From Pseudomonas fluorescens (GTDB lineage Bacteria > Pseudomonadota > Gammaproteobacteria > Pseudomonadales > Pseudomonadaceae): 64,000 nucleotides of DNA. Position numbers and translations under genes: made by a program. This document shows, one piece after another, positions 56,301 to 64,000 of the stretch (position 1 is the stretch's first letter; the number at the start of each line of letters is the position of its first letter). Below the pieces are notes generated by a model, which had not been told where the DNA came from, did not search any database, and saw only the letters and a list, made by a program, of their open reading frames with translations. Location of the stretch: contig NZ_CP038438.1 of the NCBI RefSeq assembly GCF_004683905.1, positions 2,108,001 through 2,172,000 of the forward strand, written 5' to 3'.

Positions 56301-57823
56301 AGACCGGCGAGGACGTGAACGTCGCCGGCAGCGGCGCGGGTGGCAACAGCTACAGCAGCAAGGACAGCAGCACCGCAGTGGTCGGCGGTTTTGCCGGCAG
56401 CCAAGGCGTGAACATCAAGGTGGGCGGTGATGCGCAGTTCGCTGGCAGCCGTTTCGACGGCGGGCAGGGCGGTGTGAACATCAAGACCGGCGGCGATCTG
56501 GCGCTGAATCAGGCTACCGACCGCCAGAGCAGCAGCGACTCCAGCCTGCGCGGCAACGGCTCGCTGACGGTCGGCACCTTGCCGGGCACCGACGGCACCA
56601 ACGTCGACCTCGGCGCTGGCTTCCAGCTTGATCACACCGGCAAGCAGACCAATGACACCCAGGCTCACGTGGCGAGCATCAGCGGCAACGGCCCGGTGCA
56701 ACTGAGCAGCGGTGGCAATCAGGTTCAGCAAGGCACGCAGATCGACAGCGTCGGCGGCATTGAGCTGCACGCTGACGGCAAACTCGATCTGCAAGCGGCC
56801 GTTGATACCCACACCGCGACTGGCAGCAATCTCGGCGGCGGCTTGAAGGGCGGCGGCAGCAAATCCAGCAGCGAGAAGAGTCGCGATCAGGGCGGTAATC
56901 TGAGCGGTAACTTCAACAGTGGTCGGGTCAACGAAAACTCGCAAACCCTGACCGGTGGCCAGCTCAACAGCCAGAGCAACGTCGCCTTGAGCGGTGACGC
57001 GGTGCACCTGCAAGGCACGCAAGTCAGCGCGCCGAACGTCAGCATCGATGCGCAGAAGGGCGGTTTGGTTCAGGAATCGGCGCAGTCCACCGAGAGCCGC
57101 AACAACTGGAACGTCGCGCTGAATGCCGGCGGCAACCTGAGCAGCAAGACCCCGACCGCAGCCGATGAAAAGGCCAGCAGTGACCACGGCTTCAACGCCG
57201 GGGCCAAGCTCGGCGTCGATTACCTGCAAGGCACCACCCAGCAGAACAGCCAGATCAAGGCTGACAGCGTGGTACTCAATAGCGCAGGCGATGCACAACT
57301 GTCTGGCGCGCGGATCGACGCGAACACTGTCGGCGGCAAGGTTGCCGGTGATCTGACCGTCGAAAGCCGTCAGGACTCGAAGACGCAGGCCAAGGTCGAT
57401 GTTGATCTGGGCCTGACGGCGAAGAAAAATCCACCGAGCGACAAGGAAAAACTCGCCGGCACCGACTATAAACCGACGCTGAAAGCGCAAGGCGAATACG
57501 CGCACAAGGACAGCGTGGTGCAGGCGTCCGGCATCAGTGGCAATCAGGGTGTGAAGTTGAACGTTGGTGGTGGTACGCAGCTGACCGGCGCACGGATTTC
57601 ATCGACGGACGGCAAGGTCGATCTGGGCGCTTCGAAGGTCGTTGGCAGCGATCTGGTCAACCGTAACTACGGGGTAAAAGCCGGACTGGATCTGCCGCAG
57701 AAAACCGAGGAGAACGCACCGAAGGTGTCGTTCGATAACGGCAATCTGAAAGTCGGTCCGGTGACCCTGAGCGGCAATCTGGACAGCCAGACCCTACAGG
57801 CCGGGATCGACGAAAAAGGCTGA
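53354..57823 (+). CDS. TpsA, filamentous-haemagglutinin-like secreted exoprotein
   Basis: From the ATG at 53354 (GGAG eight bases before it) the protein is 1489 residues. An in-frame ATG at 53237, overlapping the tpsB stop as ATGA, would add 39 hydrophilic residues and cannot be excluded. A signal peptide (LRWAIASLFFAVHLPSAIAGG) is followed by the TPS secretion domain (about 35-280; VPIVNIVAPNGSGLSHNQF, YVLANPNGISVNGG), then a long beta-helix region of haemagglutinin-type repeats rich in Gly, Asn, Ser and Asp. It ends at GIDEKG without a VENN-type motif or recognisable toxin domain and with no immunity gene after it. This suggests an adhesin rather than a CdiA toxin, or a truncated CdiA. It is exported by the TpsB next door. 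Confidence 0.92.
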   Translation: MPAHTFAFHLSPRGKLRWAIASLFFAVHLPSAIAGGVVVAPGPGGTAQLQTQGGVPIVNIVAPNGSGLSHNQFLDYNVDRQGLVLNNALQAGQSQLAGQLAANPQLQGQAASVILNEVISRNPSAINGAQEIFGRAADYVLANPNGISVNGGSFINTPNASLLVGRPELNDGKLQALNTRDASGQLQIQSGGLRNAEGSVNLIAPRIDSQGRINARDQLNLTVGRNQVDYASGQVKAVDPAGNTQDQRIDASLFGAMQAGRINIVSTAEGAGVRVGAVQVAGRDGVQIRSAGDLSVSGETVPNSLEVTRAGIRSSQGDVGLHSGNDLTLAATDVSGRDVNVNAKRNLTLSTVESRKLQEKRENWSNSTIGITWETYDRTQTDSETRQHGSQIVATRDAKLSSGKDTELKAAKVEAAKNLDVQSGGDLRLTAATESHTQTDQGNHRKHLWKADWNNSSEEQRSIGSQLKGGNIALQTAALLRAEGAELNSAGDVKLAGKQVDVTTATRTSRSNNNSYSGDLVGGGFFGKTGDADKGQTRHQGSKINAAGKLIVKADDVRISGSQVRGGTEASVISDQGSLVIDGVQDTSHSNNHDKDSKFFGITKDESRQNARDSTTVRSELVSDSNLKLKSAKDIEVAGSTVKAGGALTADAAGDVNVHSTQNTHDSSSTTETRGFDAYAKEQTPEQYRAGVHYEDKQQTVTRNDVNQQGSSLSGGSVQVKAGGDLTIKGGEVKSTAGDTTLSGKNVSLLAEQDSHKTSSDTSSTGGGFYYTGGLDRAGSGVDFAHSTTQDSSSKTTAQTTHVQSSGSLNINADKLLTEGAQVKAGNGLNVAANEVDNRAASNTESSTHNQSNWSADIGANVEYKDIARPIAGAVKDVLNGKVPDKEALSNLGQPNVGLDVAIGHGSADKTEQSSNAVVSRFDGGSVDVKTAGNLHDQGTQYSASNGMVNISADKLVADAASNTHSSTDNSVDAKVDVRVYTKTGEDVNVAGSGAGGNSYSSKDSSTAVVGGFAGSQGVNIKVGGDAQFAGSRFDGGQGGVNIKTGGDLALNQATDRQSSSDSSLRGNGSLTVGTLPGTDGTNVDLGAGFQLDHTGKQTNDTQAHVASISGNGPVQLSSGGNQVQQGTQIDSVGGIELHADGKLDLQAAVDTHTATGSNLGGGLKGGGSKSSSEKSRDQGGNLSGNFNSGRVNENSQTLTGGQLNSQSNVALSGDAVHLQGTQVSAPNVSIDAQKGGLVQESAQSTESRNNWNVALNAGGNLSSKTPTAADEKASSDHGFNAGAKLGVDYLQGTTQQNSQIKADSVVLNSAGDAQLSGARIDANTVGGKVAGDLTVESRQDSKTQAKVDVDLGLTAKKNPPSDKEKLAGTDYKPTLKAQGEYAHKDSVVQASGISGNQGVKLNVGGGTQLTGARISSTDGKVDLGASKVVGSDLVNRNYGVKAGLDLPQKTEENAPKVSFDNGNLKVGPVTLSGNLDSQTLQAGIDEKG

Positions 57824-57841
57824 GCAGCACCGCTGTAAAAA

Positions 57842-57932
57842 CTGTGGGAGCGGGCTTGCTCGCGAAGGCGGTGGTTCAGTCGATAAATTAGCTGACTGAA
57901 TTGACGCTTTCGCGAGCAAGCCCGCTCCCACA
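57842..57932. repeat. REPIN between tpsA and nhaA
   Basis: CTGTGGGAGCGGGCTTGCTCG and inverted partner, directly after the tpsA stop, between convergent genes. Confidence 0.9.
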
Positions 57933-57962
57933 TTGGTTTTCTGTCTCGACCCGATCTGGCGG

Positions 57963-59171
57963 TCAGCTCGAAGCCTTCGCCTTACCCGCACTCATCAGCA
58001 CGACCACCGCCAGCAGCGCGGACAAAATCGAACCCAGCAACACACCCACCTTCACCGAGTCGACCAGATGCGGCGCGCCCGGGAAGGCCAGTGCGCCAAT
58101 GAACAGGCTCATGGTGAAGCCGATCCCGCAGAGCAGGGCGACGCCGTACAGTTGCAGCCAGTTCGCGCCTTGCGGCAGTTGCGCCAGGCCGCTGCGAATC
58201 GCCAGGGCGCCGAGGCCGAGGATGCCGATCTGCTTGCCGAACAACAGCCCCAGCGCGACGCCCAGCGGCACCGGCTCAAGCAGGTTGCTCGGAGAAATGC
58301 CGGTCAGCGACACACCCGCGTTGGCGAAGCCGAAAATCGGCACCACGGCGAACGCCACCCACGGATGCATTTTTTCTTCGAGGTAGAGCAGCGGCGAGTT
58401 GTGCTCGTCTTCGGGATTTCCCAGCGGAATGCACAGGGCCAGAATCACCCCGGCGAGGGTCGCGTGGATCCCCGATTGCAGCATGAAGAACCACAGGAAG
58501 GCGCCGGCGATCAGGTATGGCCAAAGCTTTCTGACACCGCAGCGGTTGAGGATTACCAGCAGTGCAATCACCGCCAACGAGGCCAGCAGCATGCTCACCG
58601 ACAGGCCGCTGGTGTAGAAAATCGCGATGATCACCACTGCGCCCAGGTCATCGAGGATGGCCAGCGCCGAGAGGAAGATTTTCAGCGACACGGGCACTCG
58701 TTTGCCCAGCAGCGACAGCACGCCCAGGGCGAAAGCAATGTCGGTGGCGGCGGGGATCGCCCAACCGCTCAGGGTTTGCGGATTGCCCCAGTTGATCGCG
58801 ACGTAGATCAGGGCCGGGACCAGCATCCCGCCCAGCGCGGCGAAGCCCGGCAGCGCGCGCTGACCCCAGGTCGACAACTGACCGGCGAGCATTTCGCGCT
58901 TGATCTCCAGGCCCACCAGCATGAAGAAGATCGCCATCAGGCCATCATTCACCCAATGCTCGATCGACAGACCGGCGATCTTGATGTGCAAGGTCGAGAA
59001 ATACGTGGCCGCCCAAGGCGAGTTGGCGACCAGCAGCGCGGCCAGGGCAGCGGCCATCAGAATCAGGCCACCGGCGGATTCGGCAGCGAAAAATCGCGAG
59101 AGAAAGGCCAGGGCAGAAGGCGACTCCTGGCGGGCAGGGGCAGTCTGCAGGCGTGACGGATCGTGGCTCAT
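57963..59171 (-). CDS. nhaA: NhaA Na+/H+ antiporter
   Basis: From the ATG at 59171 (MSHDPSRLQ) a 402-residue membrane protein with about 12 helices. The antiporter core is visible: [20 protein letters not shown] and the ion-binding aspartate pair in [18 protein letters not shown]; the entry segment reads [23 protein letters not shown]. It exports Na+ for H+ at alkaline pH. An ATG at 59315 would add 48 Arg/Pro-rich residues that do not look coding. It is convergent with tpsA, and its promoter side faces the cytochrome gene. Confidence 0.94.
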   Translation of the reverse strand: MSHDPSRLQTAPARQESPSALAFLSRFFAAESAGGLILMAAALAALLVANSPWAATYFSTLHIKIAGLSIEHWVNDGLMAIFFMLVGLEIKREMLAGQLSTWGQRALPGFAALGGMLVPALIYVAINWGNPQTLSGWAIPAATDIAFALGVLSLLGKRVPVSLKIFLSALAILDDLGAVVIIAIFYTSGLSVSMLLASLAVIALLVILNRCGVRKLWPYLIAGAFLWFFMLQSGIHATLAGVILALCIPLGNPEDEHNSPLLYLEEKMHPWVAFAVVPIFGFANAGVSLTGISPSNLLEPVPLGVALGLLFGKQIGILGLGALAIRSGLAQLPQGANWLQLYGVALLCGIGFTMSLFIGALAFPGAPHLVDSVKVGVLLGSILSALLAVVVLMSAGKAKASS

Positions 59172-59395
59172 AGGCACAGCAACTCCGCGCGGCGGCCCGA
59201 CCTGCGCTGAATTAAACCTGCCCTGCCGCGTTGTTGCGGTGGCACCCGGGCGGCATTTTACACAATAGGCGGGACGGCTGCGAAAAACTCGACGACGTGG
59301 GTCGCTGCCCGGCAATTTCTCGATACGTGGAAATTGGCTTCCTGATGTGTGCTTAGCTGTGCGCCGTCCGTTTCAGCCTCTGACCCTTTATAAAA

Positions 59396-59773
59396 ATGAA
59401 AACAACCCTCGTCGCCTTATTCGCTTTGTTATCAGTCATTCAGACCTCCCTGTCCGTGGCAGAAAATGCCAACGGCAAAAATCTTTATGTCCAGCGCTGT
59501 GCTGTGTGCCACGGCGCCGATATCAAGGCAACCGGGCCATTGGCCAATAAAAGCAATCCGCCAACGCCTGACCTGACAACAGCCACCTTCAAGAAACGCC
59601 TTAAGGATTATCCGGGCGTCATCGTGTCCTCGATCATCCTTCGTCCCAATGGAAACCTGATTCCAAAAACCTTGCAGGACAACGGCGTGAAGATCGCGCC
59701 GCACGCCTGGAGCGTTCAGGATTTTCGCGATCTGCATCAATACATGAGTGAGGTGATTGCAAAAGCACGATGA
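59396..59773 (+). CDS. Small periplasmic class I cytochrome c
   Basis: A 125-residue protein with a signal peptide (MKTTLVALFALLSVIQTSLS) and one haem site CAVCH at about residue 35. The C-terminal part (PRPNGNLIPKT-like loop and HAWSVQDFRDLHQYM) gives a probable distal Met ligand. It is a soluble electron carrier of the cytochrome c family; partner unknown. It precedes an iron-uptake sigma/anti-sigma/receptor set by about 95 bases, though a functional tie is not shown. Confidence 0.85.
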   Translation: MKTTLVALFALLSVIQTSLSVAENANGKNLYVQRCAVCHGADIKATGPLANKSNPPTPDLTTATFKKRLKDYPGVIVSSIILRPNGNLIPKTLQDNGVKIAPHAWSVQDFRDLHQYMSEVIAKAR

Positions 59774-59868
59774 CCTGGAGATGAACGGCGGATCGGGTCT
59801 CAAAGGAATGAATTGCCGGCCTTAATAGGAAGCATTACTATTCACGCCTCTTTCCCCAGCACGCTGTC

Positions 59869-60369
59869 ATGAACCCCATGCTGCCCCGCAGACCCGGCTT
59901 TTTCGAGCATTACGAAGAGTTGATCGGCACCTGGACTCGGCGTCTGCGCAATCGCGCGCAGGCCGAGGATCTGGCGCACGACACCTTTGTGCGGGTGCTC
60001 GAATCCGATTCGGCAGCGGTGCAGCAGCCACGGGCGTATCTGCACCAGACCGCACGCAACATCGCGGTCGACGGTTATCGGCGTGAGGATCGACGGGAAG
60101 CCATGGAGTCGCAGGCGATCGATCACAGTGTGTCGTCAACCGGCGACCCGGAGCATTACATGCAGGCGATCCAGTTGGCCGACTCCATCGAACGGGCGCT
60201 GCAGGAGCTGCCGCTCAACTGCCGGAAGATTTTCGTCTGGCAGAAGATCGAAGGGCTGACCCAGGCGGAAATCGCCGAACGCCTGGGGCTGTCGAGGAAC
60301 ATGGTCGAAAAGTATATGATCCGCACCCTGCGCCACTTGCGCGATCGCCTCGACGGCATGCAGTCATGA
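59869..60369 (+). CDS. FecI-type ECF sigma factor
   Basis: A 166-residue iron-starvation sigma factor. Region 2: AEDLAHDTFVRVLES, QPRAYLHQTARNIAVDGYRRE. Region 4: CRKIFVWQKIEGLTQAEIAERLGLSRNMVEKYM. It resembles FecI and FpvI families and would direct the receptor gene downstream. A second ATG lies nine bases in; neither has a clear ribosome site. Upstream (59824-59842) AATAG..CTATT flanks an AT-rich core, a weak Fur-like match. Gap to the anti-sigma gene is 40 bases. Confidence 0.92.
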   Translation: MNPMLPRRPGFFEHYEELIGTWTRRLRNRAQAEDLAHDTFVRVLESDSAAVQQPRAYLHQTARNIAVDGYRREDRREAMESQAIDHSVSSTGDPEHYMQAIQLADSIERALQELPLNCRKIFVWQKIEGLTQAEIAERLGLSRNMVEKYMIRTLRHLRDRLDGMQS

Positions 60370-60409
60370 GCGGCCACCGCGTTTCATCCCCAGCCCGACA
60401 GGACATTCC

Positions 60410-61393
60410 ATGATGGATACCCGTGATTGCGCGTGCGGGCAAACAACGGTGCGCGATGAGGCGGCACGCTGGTTTGTGCGTTTGCAGGAACCGCTGATCA
60501 GTGCCGACGAACAGCAGCGCTTCGACGTATGGCTGAACCAGCATCCGCAACACCGTGACGAATTCCAGTTGCTGCAAGGCCTGTGGACGGCGGCCGATCT
60601 GCTGCCGGCGCCACGCCTCAAGGCCCTCGTCGAAACCCCGCCGGCCCGTCGCGAACGTCGCCCGCTGCTGCGCTATGCCGTGGCCGCCAGTGTGCTGGCG
60701 GTGGCGCTCGGCCTCGGTCTGTTCAGCGGTCTGAATCACCCCGACGGCTACAGCGCCGAGTTCGCGACGGCGCTGGGTGAGCGCAAGCATGTGGCGCTGC
60801 CGGACGGATCGGTGATCGACCTGAACAGCCGCAGCCGCCTGCAGGTGCGTTTTGAGAAGGATCGGCGGCTGATCGAATTGAGTGAAGGCGAGGCGCTGTT
60901 CAGCGTTCAGCACGACACGGCGCGGCCGTTCGTGGTCGAGGCCGGCAGCGGCAAGGTCACGGTCACCGGCACGCGTTTCGATGTGCGCCGCGATGTCACG
61001 CAAACCCGGGTCGCGGTGGAGCAGGGCACGGTCAAGGTGCAGGGGCGCAATGCGCCGGACGACCAATTCATCAACCTGACCGCCGGCCTTGGCACCCATG
61101 TCGATGCCGAAGGCAAAGTCGCTGCCGCCTACGCGGTCAACCCCGCTGAACTGACGGCGTGGCGCGGCGGCAAACTGGTGTTCAACAACGCCAGCCTCAG
61201 TGAAGTGGCGGCGGAAGTTTCGCGTTATCGCGACAAGCCGCTGACGGTCAGCAACCCGGCCGTGGCCAGTCTGCGCCTGACCAGCGTGTTCAAATCCGAC
61301 AACACCGACGCCTTGCTCAAAGCCTTGCCGAGCATCCTGCCGGTGGCCGTCCGCACCCTGGCCGATGGTAGTCAGGAAATAATTTCAAAATAA
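60410..61393 (+). CDS. FecR-type anti-sigma regulator
   Basis: A 327-residue inner-membrane sensor. The N-terminal cytosolic anti-sigma domain carries the family motif AARWFVRLQEP with DEQQRFDVWLNQHPQHRDEF; a single membrane span follows at about residues 88-106 (VAASVLAVALGLGLFSGL), then the periplasmic FecR domain (FATALGERKHVALPDGSVIDLN, FEVR-like FDVRRDV, AWRGGKLVFNNASLSEVAAEVSRY). It passes the signal from the receptor's STN domain to the sigma factor. AGGA before the ATG fits the start. The sigma, FecR and receptor genes lie in one direction and likely form one pathway. Confidence 0.94.
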   Translation: MMDTRDCACGQTTVRDEAARWFVRLQEPLISADEQQRFDVWLNQHPQHRDEFQLLQGLWTAADLLPAPRLKALVETPPARRERRPLLRYAVAASVLAVALGLGLFSGLNHPDGYSAEFATALGERKHVALPDGSVIDLNSRSRLQVRFEKDRRLIELSEGEALFSVQHDTARPFVVEAGSGKVTVTGTRFDVRRDVTQTRVAVEQGTVKVQGRNAPDDQFINLTAGLGTHVDAEGKVAAAYAVNPAELTAWRGGKLVFNNASLSEVAAEVSRYRDKPLTVSNPAVASLRLTSVFKSDNTDALLKALPSILPVAVRTLADGSQEIISK

Positions 61394-61491
61394 CATTCAG
61401 GTTTTTTTCGAGTTCATCGTCTTCCTGTTCAACTGCAACTGGTTTGCATTAACAGACGCACACTCTTGCGCTCCACAGGACTACGTTCGAC

Positions 61492-63915
61492 GTGAAAAAC
61501 ACCTCAACCAACAACAAAAAATCCCCTTGGTTACCGTTGGCGCTGACGCTGGCGGTCAACGCCGCCGTGCCGCTGGCCTTCGCCGCTGAAGCCATTCACA
61601 TCCGCGCCCAGCCGTTGGGCCAGGCCCTGAGTGAACTGGGCCAGCAAACTTCGCTGCAAGTGTTTTTCAGCCCGGAACTGGTGGCCGGCAAACAGGCACC
61701 CGCGGTCGATGGCAACATATCTCCCGAGCAGGCGTTGCGCCAATTGTTGCAGGGCAGCGGCCTGGACTATCAGATCAACGAAGGCTCGGTGACCCTGGCC
61801 CCGGCCGCCACTGCCGCCAGCAATGGCCCGCTGGAACTGGGCGTGACCGACATCAAAGTGGTCGGCGACTGGCTCGGTGACGCTGACGCCGCCGTGGTGC
61901 AGAACCACCCGGGCGCACGCACGGTGATCCGCCGCGAAGCCATGGTCGAGCAGGGCGCGATGAACGTCAGTGATGTGCTCAAGCGTGTGCCGGGCGTACA
62001 GGTGCAGGACTCCAACGGCACCGGCGGCAGCGACATCGCGCTGAACGTCGGCGTGCGTGGCCTGACTTCGCGCCTCTCGCCACGCTCCACGGTGCTGATC
62101 GACGGCGTGCCGGCCGCGTTCGCGCCGTACGGCCAGCCGCAGCTGTCGATGGCGCCGATCTCCTCGGGCAACCTCGACAGTATCGACGTGGTACGCGGTG
62201 CCGGTTCCGTGCGTTACGGCCCGCAAAACGTCGGCGGGGTGATCAACTTCGTCACCCGCGCCATTCCGGAAAAAGCCACCGGGGAAATCGGCACCACCCT
62301 GGAGACCACCCGTTACGGCGGCTGGAAGCACATCGACACGGCGTTCCTCGGCGGCACTGCCGACAACGGCATGGGCGTGGCGCTGTTGTATTCCGGGGTC
62401 AACGGCAACGGTTACCGCGAGCGCAACAACGACAACGACATCGACGACGTGCTGCTCAAGACCCATTGGGCGCCGACCGATCAGGACGATTTCAGCCTCA
62501 ATTTCCATTACTACGACGCCAGCGCCGACATGCCCGGCGGCCTGACGCAGAAGCAGTACGACGACAAACCGTATGATTCGGTACGCGATTACGACAACTT
62601 CAGCGGTCGGCGCAAAGACGTGTCGTTCAAGTGGATTCGCCAGATCGACGAGCGTACTCAGGCAGAAATCCTTACCTATTACACCGACAGCTTTCGCGGC
62701 AGCACCATCGCCGCCCGCGACCAGAAAACCCTCAGCTCGTACCCGCGTTCCTACTACACCCTCGGTGTCGAACCGCGTGTGTCGCGGGTGTTTGACGTCG
62801 GCCCGACCACGCAGGAAGTCAGCGTCGGTTATCGCTACCTGAAAGAGGCGATGCACGAGCAGTCGAGCCGTCTGGCGCTGGTCAATAATCAGCCGGTGGT
62901 CACGCCGACGTCCGATGGTCATGTGTTCCAGGACCGCACCGGCGGCACCGAGGCTAACTCGGTGTATGTCGACAACAAGATCGACGTCGGCAACTGGACC
63001 ATCACCCCGGGCATTCGCTTCGAACACATCAGCACCGACTGGCATGACCGCGCCGTGCTCGATACTTCGGGCAAACGCGTGCCGGAGAAGAACCGCAGCA
63101 TCGAGAGCAACGAACCGCTGCCGGCGCTGAGCGTGATGTATCACCTGTCGGACGCGTGGAAACTGTTCGCCAACTACGAAACCTCGTTCGGCAGCCTGCA
63201 GTATTTCCAGCTCGGCCAGGGCGGCTCGGGCGACCAGACCGCCAACGGCCTGGAGCCGGAAAAAGCCAAGACCTACGAGATCGGTACGCGCTACAACGAT
63301 GACGTGTGGGGCGGGGAAGTGACGCTGTTCTACATCGACTTCGATGACGAACTGCAATACATCAGCAACGATGTTGGCTGGACCAACCTCGGCGCGACCA
63401 AGCACCAGGGCATCGAAGCGTCGGTGCATTACGACATGGCGGCGCTCGATCCGCGTCTCGACGGTCTGACCGCCAACGCCGGTTTCACCTACACCCGAGC
63501 GACTTACGAAGGCGAGATTCCGGGCTTCAAGGGCCGTGATCTGCCGTTCTATTCGCGGCAGGTGGCGACCGTGGGCTTGCGTTACGACGTCAATCGCTGG
63601 ACCTACAACATCGACGGTTTCGCCCAGTCGAAACAGCGCTCGCCGGGCACCGGGGTCAACGCCGATGGCAGCTTCAACGGCAACTACATCACCGAAGGCA
63701 CGGCCGACGGGCAGTACGGCGACATCCCGGGTTACGTGACCTGGAACGTGCGCGGCGGGTACGACTTCGGGCCGCAGGTGTCGAACCTGAAGCTCGGCGC
63801 CGGGGTGAAAAACATCTTCGACAAGCAGTATTTCACCCGTTCCAGCGACAACAATTCGGGGATGTATGTGGGCGCACCGCGCACGTTCTTTGTGCAGGCC
63901 AGCGTCGGATTCTAG
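61492..63915 (+). CDS. FecA-type TonB-dependent siderophore receptor with signalling domain
   Basis: An 807-residue receptor with a GTG start (AGGA about 11 bases before). Signal peptide ending near FAAEA, STN signalling domain (about 30-100; IHIRAQPLGQALSELG, LQVFFSPELVAG), plug (about 125-260; GARTVIRREAM, LKRVPGVQVQDSNG, VRGAGSVRYGPQNVGG) and barrel ending in Phe (VQASVGF). It takes up a ferric siderophore and reports its presence to FecR. The plug's wording (GVRGLTSRLSPRSTVLIDG) resembles FecA-like ferric citrate or hydroxamate receptors, but the ligand cannot be fixed. The gap of 98 bases from fecR holds AT-rich sequence suitable for a sigma-dependent promoter. Confidence 0.94.
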   Translation: MKNTSTNNKKSPWLPLALTLAVNAAVPLAFAAEAIHIRAQPLGQALSELGQQTSLQVFFSPELVAGKQAPAVDGNISPEQALRQLLQGSGLDYQINEGSVTLAPAATAASNGPLELGVTDIKVVGDWLGDADAAVVQNHPGARTVIRREAMVEQGAMNVSDVLKRVPGVQVQDSNGTGGSDIALNVGVRGLTSRLSPRSTVLIDGVPAAFAPYGQPQLSMAPISSGNLDSIDVVRGAGSVRYGPQNVGGVINFVTRAIPEKATGEIGTTLETTRYGGWKHIDTAFLGGTADNGMGVALLYSGVNGNGYRERNNDNDIDDVLLKTHWAPTDQDDFSLNFHYYDASADMPGGLTQKQYDDKPYDSVRDYDNFSGRRKDVSFKWIRQIDERTQAEILTYYTDSFRGSTIAARDQKTLSSYPRSYYTLGVEPRVSRVFDVGPTTQEVSVGYRYLKEAMHEQSSRLALVNNQPVVTPTSDGHVFQDRTGGTEANSVYVDNKIDVGNWTITPGIRFEHISTDWHDRAVLDTSGKRVPEKNRSIESNEPLPALSVMYHLSDAWKLFANYETSFGSLQYFQLGQGGSGDQTANGLEPEKAKTYEIGTRYNDDVWGGEVTLFYIDFDDELQYISNDVGWTNLGATKHQGIEASVHYDMAALDPRLDGLTANAGFTYTRATYEGEIPGFKGRDLPFYSRQVATVGLRYDVNRWTYNIDGFAQSKQRSPGTGVNADGSFNGNYITEGTADGQYGDIPGYVTWNVRGGYDFGPQVSNLKLGAGVKNIFDKQYFTRSSDNNSGMYVGAPRTFFVQASVGF

Positions 63916-63983
63916 CGCTGGGGGGCGCTGAACCGGTTTCACACGGCTCAGCTACATCAGGCCTGAGCTATTGAGGAATCAGA

Positions 63984-64000
63984 ATGTCGATGGTCGGTCC
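63984..64000 (+). CDS. Possible start of another gene, cut by the window edge
   Basis: GAGGAA (63973-63978) sits five bases before ATG TCG ATG GTC GGT, giving MSMVG. Only the first five codons are in view, so no product can be named. Confidence 0.35.

Noticed and set aside
35453..57932. Recurrent short palindromes considered as a CRISPR array
   Set aside because: Copies are scattered over the window in inverted pairs with no regular spacers; they are REP/REPIN elements and no cas genes are present.

Overview
The window looks like a chromosomal segment from a fluorescent Pseudomonas of the P. fluorescens group. The grounds are a near-complete pyoverdine (siderophore) locus, high-GC coding sequence, and many Pseudomonas-type REP/REPIN palindromes in the intergenic gaps. 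No rRNA, tRNA, phage, insertion sequence or CRISPR array was seen.

Bases 1-36000 are the pyoverdine region. It opens with the 3' end of one peptide synthetase and a complete 4998-residue terminal synthetase (C-A-T / C-A-T-E / C-A-T / C-A-T-TE). Specificity residues read by eye suggest ...Ala(?)-Gly-D-Thr-Ala(?)-basic residue (Lys or hydroxyornithine), released by the thioesterase. An HSL-type esterase follows. After a 1-kb repeat-rich gap come fpvA (receptor), pvdE (ferribactin export to the periplasm), pvdO, pvdN and pvdM (periplasmic maturation), divergent pvdP (tyrosinase), opmQ-pvdT-pvdR (efflux/recycling pump), the ECF sigma gene fpvI, and pvdA (ornithine hydroxylase). Five sites with the exact spacing TAAAT-N16-CGT, the iron-starvation box read by PvdS, lie upstream of pvdE, pvdM, pvdP, pvdR and pvdA. 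A Fur-like box lies upstream of fpvI. Neither pvdF nor fpvR sits where P. aeruginosa has it.

Bases 36000-48300 hold a magnesium P-type ATPase (mgtA) with a structured leader, mgtC, and a BvgAS/EvgAS/Roc-like phosphorelay (degenerate receiver protein, LuxR-type regulator, unorthodox sensor kinase). These are followed by dkgB, a pirin, a mechanosensitive channel with a cyclic-nucleotide-type domain, and an AhpD-like protein.

Bases 48400-57900 hold an EmrAB-type exporter and a two-partner secretion pair (TpsB transporter, TpsA filamentous haemagglutinin-like protein). Similar TGTAGGA heptads lie upstream of both the Bvg-like locus and the TpsB gene. This raises the possibility, unproven, that the phosphorelay controls the adhesin as BvgA controls FHA in Bordetella.

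Bases 57960-64000 hold nhaA, a small cytochrome c, and a FecI-FecR-FecA type surface-signalling siderophore uptake set. The last 17 bases appear to start another gene.
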